Assembly: GCF_000022205.1 (NCBI RefSeq) | Contig: NC_012029.1 | Coordinates: 1,922,001 to 1,986,000 of the forward strand | Direction: 5' to 3' | DNA: 64,000 nucleotides | From: Halorubrum lacusprofundi ATCC 49239 | Lineage (GTDB): Archaea; Halobacteriota; Halobacteria; Halobacteriales; Haloferacaceae | Translations under genes and position numbers: made by a program | Notes under the pieces: model-generated | Databases searched by the model: none | What the model saw: the letters and a program-made list of their open reading frames with translations, nothing else | Told to the model about the DNA's origin: nothing | Shown here: positions 57,647 to 64,000 of the stretch, piece by piece | How positions within the stretch are numbered: position 1 is the first letter of the stretch | How the letters are laid out: every line of letters starts with the position of its first letter

Positions 57647-57687
57647 TTTATAAATGCACCCAGTGATGATCGCTTTGACTTATAAAT
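57647..57687. promoter_or_regulatory. Two TTATAAAT boxes upstream of rpl11
   Basis: TTTATAAAT at 57647-57655 and TTATAAAT at 57680-57687, 33 bp apart. The sequences are nearly symmetric, so direction is unclear. In minus orientation they would start leaders of about 110 and 145 nt before rpl11. In plus orientation they would give transcripts antisense to the MFS gene. Confidence 0.4.
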
Positions 57688-57720
57688 CGCAGTGGCGGAC
57701 GGTCGGTGACTAACCGTTGA

Positions 57721-59106
57721 CTACGGCTCCGTGGGGGGCGACCCCTCGCCCGGGTCCGTCTCGCCCGCGGTGCGTCCGGGAAGGAACGTCCCGGTCTCTC
57801 GGCGGACGCCAACGAGGAGCGCTGCGCCCGCGGCGAGCGGGAGGATCGCGCAGGCGGCGTAGATGGGCGCGAAGCCGACCGACTCGATCAGCGGGAGCGA
57901 CACCATCGGGCCGAGGCCGCCGCCGACGTCGCCGAGGACGTTGTTCGTCCCCGAGGCCCGACCCATCCGCTCGTCGGGGGTCAGGTCCGCGAGCAGGGCC
58001 ATCATCGGGCCGCTCGTCCCGCCCTGTCCGGCGCCGATGAAGATGCAGGCGAGTCCGAGTGAGACCACCGATTCGGCCCGGGCGAGCAGCAGGAACCCGA
58101 CGAACGAGACCACGAGGAACGTCAGCAGTATCGGCGTCCGGGAGTCACGAGTGTCCGAGATCCGCCCGCCGACGAGCATGAAGAACGCGGCCGAGAGGAC
58201 CGTACCGGCCATGAACAGCCCGGAGGTCCCCTGCGGGGCGAGCCCCAACAGGGAGATGTCGTTTGCGCCGAGGAACAACACGAGCGTGGAGAACAGCGCG
58301 CCGATGTACGCGAACATCAGCCCGAAGTTGACCAGCCCGACGGTCACGGCGGGGACGGCGGTGTCGATATCCCACGGCTTGATCGAATCCCCGGAGCGAT
58401 CGCCCGTGACGTGCGTCTCCGGGACGTAGCGGTATGCGACGACGCTGGCGGTGAGCGCGAACGCGGCGGCGACGGAGAAGGCGGCGATGTTGCCCGCGAT
58501 CGCGGAGACGACGCCGCCAAGCACGAGCCCCGCTGGGAACCCCATCGTGATCCCGCCGCGGACGACGCCCATATTCGTCCCCCGCGAGCCGCTGTCGGAG
58601 AGGTCGGCGGCGATGGTGTAGGCCGTCGCGAACACCGCCGCGGAGCCGAACCCCCAGAGAATGCGCGCGAGCAGGAACCACGTCTCGGGCGCGACGACGA
58701 TCGCGATCGGGGTGAACCACTGCTCCGCGCCGACGACCAGCGGACCGGCCGCAAACGTCGGTAGCGACGCCGCGATCGGGCGGAGCGACTCGGCGGGCGG
58801 CATCGCGAGCGCAACGACGTATCCGAGGGTGGCGACGCCCTCGACGAACAGCCCGGCGACGAACGGTTTACGCGTTCCGTACCGGTCGACTAAGGCGCCG
58901 GCGGGCGCGTTCGCGACGAGGCGCACCCACCGGTTCGCGGAGAGGATCACGCCGACCATGAACGCCGAGATGCCGAGCACCGCGCCGAGGTTCGGGAGGA
59001 TTGGGAAGACGACACCGCCGCCAAAGCCGACGAAAAAGGTGCTGGCGATCACCGCGAGCAACACGGTCGGCGGCCGGTCGATCCCGAGCAGTCCCACTTC
59101 AGTCAC
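57721..59106 (-). CDS. MFS transporter (drug/metabolite exporter-like)
   Basis: A 461-residue MFS protein with about 12 helices. The first-repeat motif A region is RWVRLVANAPAGALVDRYGTRKPFV (about residues 59-83) and the fifth-helix motif GVVRGGITMGFPAGLVLGGVVSAI (about 179-202) resembles motif C of exporters. The second-repeat motif is MLVGGRISDTRDSRTP. Its gene lies 57 bp downstream of a TetR-type repressor on the same strand, so the pair is probably one operon and the protein an inducible exporter. The start is a GTG at 59106 preceded by an SD-like GGAGG. Substrate unknown. Confidence 0.88.
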   Translation of the reverse strand: MTEVGLLGIDRPPTVLLAVIASTFFVGFGGGVVFPILPNLGAVLGISAFMVGVILSANRWVRLVANAPAGALVDRYGTRKPFVAGLFVEGVATLGYVVALAMPPAESLRPIAASLPTFAAGPLVVGAEQWFTPIAIVVAPETWFLLARILWGFGSAAVFATAYTIAADLSDSGSRGTNMGVVRGGITMGFPAGLVLGGVVSAIAGNIAAFSVAAAFALTASVVAYRYVPETHVTGDRSGDSIKPWDIDTAVPAVTVGLVNFGLMFAYIGALFSTLVLFLGANDISLLGLAPQGTSGLFMAGTVLSAAFFMLVGGRISDTRDSRTPILLTFLVVSFVGFLLLARAESVVSLGLACIFIGAGQGGTSGPMMALLADLTPDERMGRASGTNNVLGDVGGGLGPMVSLPLIESVGFAPIYAACAILPLAAGAALLVGVRRETGTFLPGRTAGETDPGEGSPPTEP

Positions 59107-59163
59107 CTCCTCTCGTCGCGACAGCGGTGGGAAGAATCATCGCCCGGCACCTCGGGCCGCCCG

Positions 59164-59973
59164 TCATTCGTTTTCATCCTCGTCGACCGGCGTCATTGCC
59201 GCGATTCCCGCTTCGAGCGATGGTCGCTCCACGCCCTCGGCGAGCAGCGGTTCGACGATCCGACGGAGGGTCGCCTCCGCGACGGCCCGCGTGTACGTCG
59301 GCTCGGGACGGTCGACGGCGTCGAGGGTTCCGGTTCCGGACGCGTCGCCGCCGGATGTGCCTCCGGACGCGCTACCGCCGGTCCCGTTCCGACCGGAATC
59401 GTCCGTATCCGACCGGTCACCGTTCATACCGGGACTCCCCGCTGCGTTCGCGCCCCGGCTCAGCGTGATCTGTCGCGTCCGCGCCCCGTCGAGGGTCGCG
59501 ACCAGCAGCGCCGCGGTCTCCTCGACGTCGACGTCGCGGAAGACGCCCTCTTCGATGCCCGATTCGAGGATGTCGACGACGGTGCCGCGGAGCAGCCGAT
59601 CACTCCGGACGAGCTGTTCGCGGATCGGCTGGTTGAACGGCCCCTGCGTGCGGAGTTCGAGGAGAGCGATGTGGAACGCCTCGCGGTCGATCGCCTCGGG
59701 CTCGAAAACGAACCACCCGATAAATCCCGAGAGCCGCTCTACCGGGGGGTCGTCCGCGTGGGCCGCGATCCGCCGCTCCGAGTCACTGATGACGTGATCG
59801 AGGAAGGCGACGAGCAGATCCTCTTTCGTGTCGTAGTGGTAATGGAGCAAGGACTTGCTCTTCGAGCACTCGTCGGCGATATCCTGCATCGTCACGTCGG
59901 CGTAGCCGTGGGCGCGGAGCGCGCGATAGACCCCGTCCATGATCTCGTCGGCCGCGCCCGGCTGCTCACTCAT
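59164..59973 (-). CDS. TetR/AcrR family transcriptional repressor
   Basis: A 269-residue TetR-type regulator. The DNA-binding domain is IMDGVYRALRAHGYADVTMQDIADECSKSKSLLHYHYDTKEDLLVAFLDHVI (about residues 11-62), with the HTH in MQDIADECSKSKSLLHYHYDTKEDLL. The ligand-binding domain follows and is interrupted by a long Gly/Ser/Asp-rich loop (about 180-215). Repressors of this type are released by small hydrophobic ligands. It sits directly upstream of the MFS gene and its own start codon is preceded by a perfect 18-bp palindrome, its likely operator, so it probably controls both itself and the exporter. Confidence 0.92.
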   Translation of the reverse strand: MSEQPGAADEIMDGVYRALRAHGYADVTMQDIADECSKSKSLLHYHYDTKEDLLVAFLDHVISDSERRIAAHADDPPVERLSGFIGWFVFEPEAIDREAFHIALLELRTQGPFNQPIREQLVRSDRLLRGTVVDILESGIEEGVFRDVDVEETAALLVATLDGARTRQITLSRGANAAGSPGMNGDRSDTDDSGRNGTGGSASGGTSGGDASGTGTLDAVDRPEPTYTRAVAEATLRRIVEPLLAEGVERPSLEAGIAAMTPVDEDENE

Positions 59974-60008
59974 TGACTGACCGGTCAGTCAGCCACCAGT
60001 AAATCCCT
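59974..60008 (-). promoter_or_regulatory. TetR operator palindrome and TATA box
   Basis: TGACTGACCGGTCAGTCA at 59974-59991 is a perfect 18-bp palindrome ending one base before the ATG at 59973. The TATA-like GATTTACT (gene orientation, about 60000-60007) lies 25-30 bp from that ATG. A repressor bound here would cover the transcription start, the expected arrangement for TetR autoregulation. Confidence 0.8.
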
Positions 60009-60107
60009 ATCGGTCGGAGAACAATCGGCCGCTACGCCGGATAACGCAGTCGCTCGGAGGCGTAGAACAGTCGAAAAGCCGATACAACCTGAACGTCGTC
60101 GCCGGAG

Positions 60108-60302
60108 TTACAGGCGAGTGACGTTCGTCGCGCGCGGACCCTTCTCGGCCTCCTCGATGTCGAACTCGACTTCCTGACCCTCCTCGAGGTCCGGGCCGCC
60201 GACGTCCTCCATGTGGAAGAACACGTCCTCGTCCGCGTCGTCACTCTCAATAAACCCGTAGCCGCCAGTGTCGTTGAAGAAGTCAACCTTCCCTTTCGCC
60301 AT
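60108..60302 (-). CDS. cspA: Cold-shock domain protein
   Basis: A 64-residue single-domain cold-shock protein, an RNA chaperone with an OB fold. RNP1 is GGYGFIE (residues 13-19) and RNP2 DVFFHM (about 26-31). It is full length for the family. The start was set at the ATG at 60302, with a TATA-like CTTTTATG (minus) about 30 bp before it. Haloarchaea keep several such genes. Confidence 0.95.
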   Translation of the reverse strand: MAKGKVDFFNDTGGYGFIESDDADEDVFFHMEDVGGPDLEEGQEVEFDIEEAEKGPRATNVTRL

Positions 60303-60445
60303 TGCACCTGTATAGTGGAACGGATCGCATAAAAGGCTTCCGCGAGGGCACAACCGTGCGAACTACCCGCACGAACGAGCCTTACAGGACATCTTATACG
60401 CACGTTACAAGAGTCCTAATCGGCTCTTCGTTCGAGTCGGAAACT

Positions 60446-60470
60446 GGTGACAAAAATTTAAGATGTCACC
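60446..60470 (+). promoter_or_regulatory. Inverted repeat around a TATA-like core before sdhC
   Basis: GGTGACA (60446-60452) and TGTCACC (60464-60470), perfect 7-bp arms, flank an A+T-rich centre AAAATTTAAGA (60453-60463). The centre is TATA-like and would give a leader of about 65 nt for sdhC. A second TATA-like CTATACG near 60520 sits at the leaderless distance from the ATG at 60550. Confidence 0.5.
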
Positions 60471-60549
60471 GACGGCTCCGGGTGGTGAGTCCCCGAAGAC
60501 TCCGCCACGTTAGTAACTACTATACGACCCCGGTGCGGAACCGTTAGGT

Positions 60550-60978
60550 ATGAGTCAGTCGTACAATCGAGGCCTCATCGAGGACTTCAGCCGCTGGCGG
60601 GAGTTCCAAGCGGGGATGTGGGCCTGGATCTTTCATAAGTTCACGGGGTGGGTGCTCATCGGCTACTTGTTCACTCACATCGCCGTGTTGAGTACCGCGA
60701 TCCCGGCAGCCGACGGCGCGACGATGCTTTTCCAGGGATCGGAGACGGACGTGTTCACGGGGACAATCGTCAGTCTCGAAGGGCTGCTGCTGGTGCGCAT
60801 CCTGGAGGTCGGCCTGCTCGCGGTCGCCGTCTTCCACATGCTCAACGGCACTCGGCTCCTCCTCGTCGACCTCGGCGTCGGGCTGGAGGCACAAGACAAG
60901 AGCTTCTACGCGTCGCTAATCCTGACCGGAGCGATCACTGTCGCGTCGATTCCGACGTTCATCGCGGGGGCGTTCTAA
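60550..60978 (+). CDS. sdhC: Succinate dehydrogenase cytochrome b subunit
   Basis: A 142-residue membrane subunit with three helices that anchors the dehydrogenase and binds haem and quinone. [21 protein letters not shown] (about residues 28-48) carries a haem-ligand-type His, and [21 protein letters not shown] (about 89-109) the second, in the FHMLNG motif. It is the first gene of sdhCDBA; spacing to sdhD is one base. SdhC and SdhD together form the membrane anchor. Confidence 0.92.
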   Translation: MSQSYNRGLIEDFSRWREFQAGMWAWIFHKFTGWVLIGYLFTHIAVLSTAIPAADGATMLFQGSETDVFTGTIVSLEGLLLVRILEVGLLAVAVFHMLNGTRLLLVDLGVGLEAQDKSFYASLILTGAITVASIPTFIAGAF

Positions 60979-60979
60979 G

Positions 60980-61354
60980 ATGGCAGAGCGTTACTCCTCG
61001 TTCAACTCCGGCGGTCGGATGTGGCTGCTCCAGCGCGTCACGGCGGCGTTCCTACTGATCGTGCTGGCGTTCCACTTCTTCCTGCTCCACTTCGTCCACC
61101 ACGCGGACGAGGTCACGCTCGCGGCCAGCTCGGCGCGGATGGAGCAGCTGAGCTACTACTCGCTAATGGTGCTGTTCCTCGTAACGGCGACGTTCCACGG
61201 GGTCAACGGCGTATACAACGCCCTCATCAACCAGGGGCTGACCGGCACCAAACGCACGGTCGTCAAGTGGACGCTCGTAGCCGCGAGCGTCGTGCTGCTG
61301 TTCCAGGGGATTCGGACGGCGAACGCGTGGGCGGGCGGCTTCCCACTGCTCTGA
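60980..61354 (+). CDS. sdhD: Succinate dehydrogenase membrane anchor subunit
   Basis: A 124-residue membrane protein with three helices. MWLLQRVTAAFLLIVLAFHFFLLHFVHH (about residues 14-41) has the SdhD His ligand, and SLMVLFLVTATFHGVNGVYNALINQG (about 61-86) the second, in the FHGVNG motif. It follows sdhC after one base and precedes sdhB by three, so translation is probably coupled. Confidence 0.92.
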   Translation: MAERYSSFNSGGRMWLLQRVTAAFLLIVLAFHFFLLHFVHHADEVTLAASSARMEQLSYYSLMVLFLVTATFHGVNGVYNALINQGLTGTKRTVVKWTLVAASVVLLFQGIRTANAWAGGFPLL

Positions 61355-61357
61355 ACT

Positions 61358-62248
61358 ATGAGTACGCAGACACCGACACAGACTGAGGAATCGACCGAAA
61401 CCGACGCCGAGACCGAGGTGCCCTCGAAGGGCGACGAGCGTCGAGAAGAAAAGCGACGACGCGCCGCCGAGGAGCGCACGCGTCGGCAGGCCGAGGAGGC
61501 CGAGAAGGCCGCCGCCGATGAGGAGACGGTCGAGCTGAAGGTGTTCCGGTACGACCCCGAGATCGAGGGGAAACAGGAGCCCCGGTTCGACACGTTCCAC
61601 GTCCCGTTCACGAAGGGGATGACCGTCCTCGACGCGCTGATGTACTCGCGGGACACGTACGACTCGTCGCTTACGTTCCGGCACTCCTGCCGGCAGGCCG
61701 TCTGCGGCTCGGACGCGATGTTCGTCAACGGCGGGCAGAAGCTGGCGTGTAAGACCCAGATAGCCGATCTCGAACAGCCGATCCGCGTCGAGCCGCTCCC
61801 GCACGCCGAGGTCGAGAAGGATCTCGTCGTCGACTTGGAGCACTTCTACGACCAGATGGAGGCCGTCGAGCCGTACTTCCAGACGAACGAGTACCCCGAC
61901 GGGGAACTGGAAGAACAGCGCCAGACGCGGGAGAACCGCGAGAAGATCAAGATGTCGACCCGGTGTATCTGGTGTAGCGCGTGTATGTCTTCGTGTAACA
62001 TCGCCGCCGGCGACAACGAGTACCTCGGCCCCGCCGCGATCAACAAGGCATACCGGTTCGCGATGGACGAACGCGAGGGCGAGGAGATCAAACAGAAGCG
62101 GCTGGAGATCATCGAACAGGAGCACGGCGTCTGGCGGTGCCAGACCCAGTTCTCCTGTACGGAGGTGTGTCCGAAGGACATCCCCCTCACCGAGCACATC
62201 CAGGAGCTGAAACGCGAGGCCGTCAAGAACAACCTGAAGTTCTGGTGA
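61358..62248 (+). CDS. sdhB: Succinate dehydrogenase iron-sulfur subunit
   Basis: A 296-residue iron-sulfur protein that passes electrons from SdhA to the quinone. The [2Fe-2S] ligands are in FRHSCRQAVCGSDAMFVNG and LACKT (about residues 107-130), the [4Fe-4S] cluster in RCIWCSACMSSC (about 204-215) and the [3Fe-4S] cluster in the C-terminal CTEVCPKDIPLTEH with an upstream Cys. The first 55 residues are a highly charged Glu/Arg/Ala-rich helical extension absent from bacterial SdhB. It starts three bases after the sdhD stop. Confidence 0.95.
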   Translation: MSTQTPTQTEESTETDAETEVPSKGDERREEKRRRAAEERTRRQAEEAEKAAADEETVELKVFRYDPEIEGKQEPRFDTFHVPFTKGMTVLDALMYSRDTYDSSLTFRHSCRQAVCGSDAMFVNGGQKLACKTQIADLEQPIRVEPLPHAEVEKDLVVDLEHFYDQMEAVEPYFQTNEYPDGELEEQRQTRENREKIKMSTRCIWCSACMSSCNIAAGDNEYLGPAAINKAYRFAMDEREGEEIKQKRLEIIEQEHGVWRCQTQFSCTEVCPKDIPLTEHIQELKREAVKNNLKFW

Positions 62249-62300
62249 GCGTGGTGGACACGCTCAAGGGACTCCAAATCTAACGAGATACCATACAACA

Positions 62301-64000
62301 ATGCACGAACACGACGTTATCGTTGTCGGCGCCGGGGGGGCGGGACTCCGGGCGGCGATCGCGGCACAGGAAGCGGGGGCCGACGTGGCCATCGTCTCGA
62401 AGCTCCACCCGGTCAGATCGCACACGGGCGCGGCCGAGGGCGGCATCAACGCGGCACTGCGCGACGCCGACTCATGGGAGGACCACGCATACGACACGAT
62501 GAAGGGGTCCGACTACCTCGGTGACGCGCCGGCGGTCGAGGCCCTCTGTCGGGAGAGTCCGGAAGAGGTCATCCGGCTCGAACACTGGGGAATGCCCTTC
62601 TCCCGCGAGGACGACGGACGCGTCTCCCAGCGACCGTTCGGCGGGCTCTCCTTCCCCCGGACCACGTACGCCGGCGCGGAGACCGGCCACCAGATGCTCC
62701 ACACGATGTACGAGCAGGTGGTCAAACGCGGGATCACGGTATACGACGAGTGGCACGTGATGGAACTCGCCGTCACCGACGAGGACGACCCGGCCGACCG
62801 GACCTGCCACGGCGTCGTCGCCTACGACATTCAGAGCGGCGAGATCAGCGGCTTTAGCGCCAAGAACGGTGTCATTCTCGCGACCGGCGGGATGGGACAG
62901 GTGTTCGATCACACCACGAACGCGGTCGCAAACACCGGCGACGGCGTCGCGATGGCGTACCGCGCGGGCGTCCCGATGGAAGACATGGAGTTCATCCAGT
63001 TCCATCCGACGACGCTCCCGTCGACGGGCGTCCTCATCTCCGAGGGTGTCCGCGGTGAGGGCGGTATCCTCTACAACAGTGAGGGCGAGCGCTTCATGTT
63101 CGAGCACGGCTACGCGAACAACGACGGCGAGCTCGCTTCCCGTGACGTGGTCTCCCGCGCCGAGCTGACCGAGGTCAACGAGGGGCGCGGGATCGAAGAC
63201 GAGTACGTCCACCTCGACATGCGGCACTTGGGCGAGGAGCGCATTCTCGACCGGCTGGAGAACATCCTCCACCTCGCGGAAGACTTCGAGGGCGCAGACG
63301 GGCTCACGGAGCCGATGCCGGTCAAGCCCGGTCAGCACTACGCGATGGGCGGCATCGAGACGAACGAGTTCGGCGAGACCGTCATCGGCGGCCTTTACGC
63401 CGCCGGTGAGTGCGCCTGCGCGTCGGTCCACGGCGCGAACCGTCTCGGCGGCAACGCCCTGCCTGAGCTCATCGTCTTCGGGAAGCGCGCCGGGCGTCAC
63501 GCGGCCGGCGAGGAGATGGGCGAGGCCGAGGTCACGACCGGCAAGGACGGCGAGTGGGAGCCCGCCGACTACGAGTTCGAGGTCGAGGTCGGCGAGACCG
63601 GCGGGCAGGATCCCGCCGCGGCCGACGGCGGCGCGGTGGCGACGGACCCCGATGGCGTGCTCGAAGCGGAAGTTGAGAGCGCCAAAGACCGCGTTGAGGA
63701 ACTGCTCTCGCGGAAGGGTCGCAACCACGCCGAGACCCGCTCGAAGGTCCAGCAGACGATGACCGCGAACGTCAACGTGTTCCGCGAGGAGGGTCGGCTC
63801 GAGGAGACGCTTAGCGACCTCCACGAGGCGCGAGAGACGTACAAAGATGTCGCCGTCTCGGACCCGTCCCGGACGTTCAACACCGACCTCATCCACACGA
63901 TGGAGACCCGGAACATCCTCGACATTGCCGAGGCGCTGACGATGGGCGCGCTCGCGCGACGGGAGTTCCGCGGCGCTCACTGGCGCAAAGAGCGCCAGGA
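62301..64000 (+). CDS. sdhA: Succinate dehydrogenase flavoprotein subunit, 3' end missing
   Basis: The first 566 residues of SdhA; the gene runs off the right edge. It oxidises succinate to fumarate in the citric acid cycle and passes electrons via SdhB. The FAD motif VIVVGAGGAGLRAAIAAQEAGADVAIVSK is at the N-terminus, the covalent-flavin His in VRSHTGAAEGGINAAL near 40, and catalytic segments QFHPTTLPSTGVLISEGVRGEGGIL near 233 and HYAMGGIETNEFGE and GLYAAGECACASVHGANRLGGNAL near 350-390. An acidic insertion follows (about 410-455). The ATG at 62301 starts the fold; 52 bases separate it from sdhB. Confidence 0.95.
   Translation, partial: MHEHDVIVVGAGGAGLRAAIAAQEAGADVAIVSKLHPVRSHTGAAEGGINAALRDADSWEDHAYDTMKGSDYLGDAPAVEALCRESPEEVIRLEHWGMPFSREDDGRVSQRPFGGLSFPRTTYAGAETGHQMLHTMYEQVVKRGITVYDEWHVMELAVTDEDDPADRTCHGVVAYDIQSGEISGFSAKNGVILATGGMGQVFDHTTNAVANTGDGVAMAYRAGVPMEDMEFIQFHPTTLPSTGVLISEGVRGEGGILYNSEGERFMFEHGYANNDGELASRDVVSRAELTEVNEGRGIEDEYVHLDMRHLGEERILDRLENILHLAEDFEGADGLTEPMPVKPGQHYAMGGIETNEFGETVIGGLYAAGECACASVHGANRLGGNALPELIVFGKRAGRHAAGEEMGEAEVTTGKDGEWEPADYEFEVEVGETGGQDPAAADGGAVATDPDGVLEAEVESAKDRVEELLSRKGRNHAETRSKVQQTMTANVNVFREEGRLEETLSDLHEARETYKDVAVSDPSRTFNTDLIHTMETRNILDIAEALTMGALARREFRGAHWRKERQ

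Noticed and set aside
58661-59797. 378-codon plus-strand frame opposite the MFS and TetR genes
   Set aside because: Ser/Arg/Pro-rich shadow; the minus-strand genes have clear motifs.
62472-63980. 502-codon minus-strand frame opposite sdhA
   Set aside because: sdhA is unmistakable on the plus strand; the minus frame is a shadow.
1-64000. CRISPR arrays, tRNA, rRNA, inteins
   Set aside because: I found no regularly spaced repeats, cloverleaf sequences, rRNA signatures or interrupted genes with intein motifs.

Overview
The window is chromosomal DNA from a haloarchaeon, most like Halorubrum or a close relative. The evidence is very high G+C, strongly acidic proteins, many genes whose TATA-like box lies 25-30 bp before the start codon (leaderless transcripts), haloarchaeal-only families (DICT proteins, DUF63, DUF2150, DUF2270, DUF4112, DUF5812, DUF6149) and the haloarchaeal trpDFEG gene order. 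About 70 genes are supported. Most other long open frames are high-GC shadows.

Layout. 1-8 kb: an AGE-family sugar epimerase, a short-chain dehydrogenase, a DICT sensor protein, a CinA-type protein, an OFA-type transporter and a renalase-like flavoprotein. 8-16.5 kb: small membrane and winged-helix proteins, an orphan Dam-type adenine methylase, a Usp/DUF63 pair, a TatD hydrolase and the tRNA pseudouridine synthase Pus10. 16.5-21.3 kb: a Usp protein under a palindromic promoter, then the tryptophan operon trpDFEG behind three TGTACA boxes. 21.3-32 kb: MoaB with a His-rich head, a multi-PAS histidine kinase, a pyridine-nucleotide oxidoreductase, a DUF1684 protein, an AI-2E-type exporter, TspO, an acetyltransferase, a methyltransferase and a Tat-exported rhodanese. 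32-35.7 kb: a visibly more A+T-rich stretch with a cation/proton antiporter, a field of perfect hairpins, an HTH regulator and an OsmC protein.

35.8-50.9 kb: an AAA ATPase, a type 1 IPP isomerase, SecF-SecD, a UPF0016 transporter, RNase HII, ribosomal protein S8e, a two-RCK potassium channel, HTH regulators, a second DUF1684 protein, and a divergent pair made of an aspartoacylase-family hydrolase and a RimK glutamate ligase fused to a retropepsin-like domain. 50.9-51.8 kb has no intact gene. It holds a degenerate element bounded by two nearly identical hairpins (IS200/IS605 or TnpB-type ends) and a gene fragment. 51.8-64 kb: a HerA-like ATPase, a Usp protein, ribosomal protein L11, a TetR-controlled MFS exporter, a cold-shock protein and sdhCDBA, which runs off the right edge.

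The most interesting signals are the phased TGTACA boxes before trpD (the same hexamer as the TRP box of the methanogen repressor TrpY), the RimK-protease fusion facing a zinc hydrolase (a possible self-contained glutamate-tail writer/eraser), and the hairpin-bounded element at 50.9-51.35 kb. I found no tRNA, rRNA, CRISPR array or replication origin.
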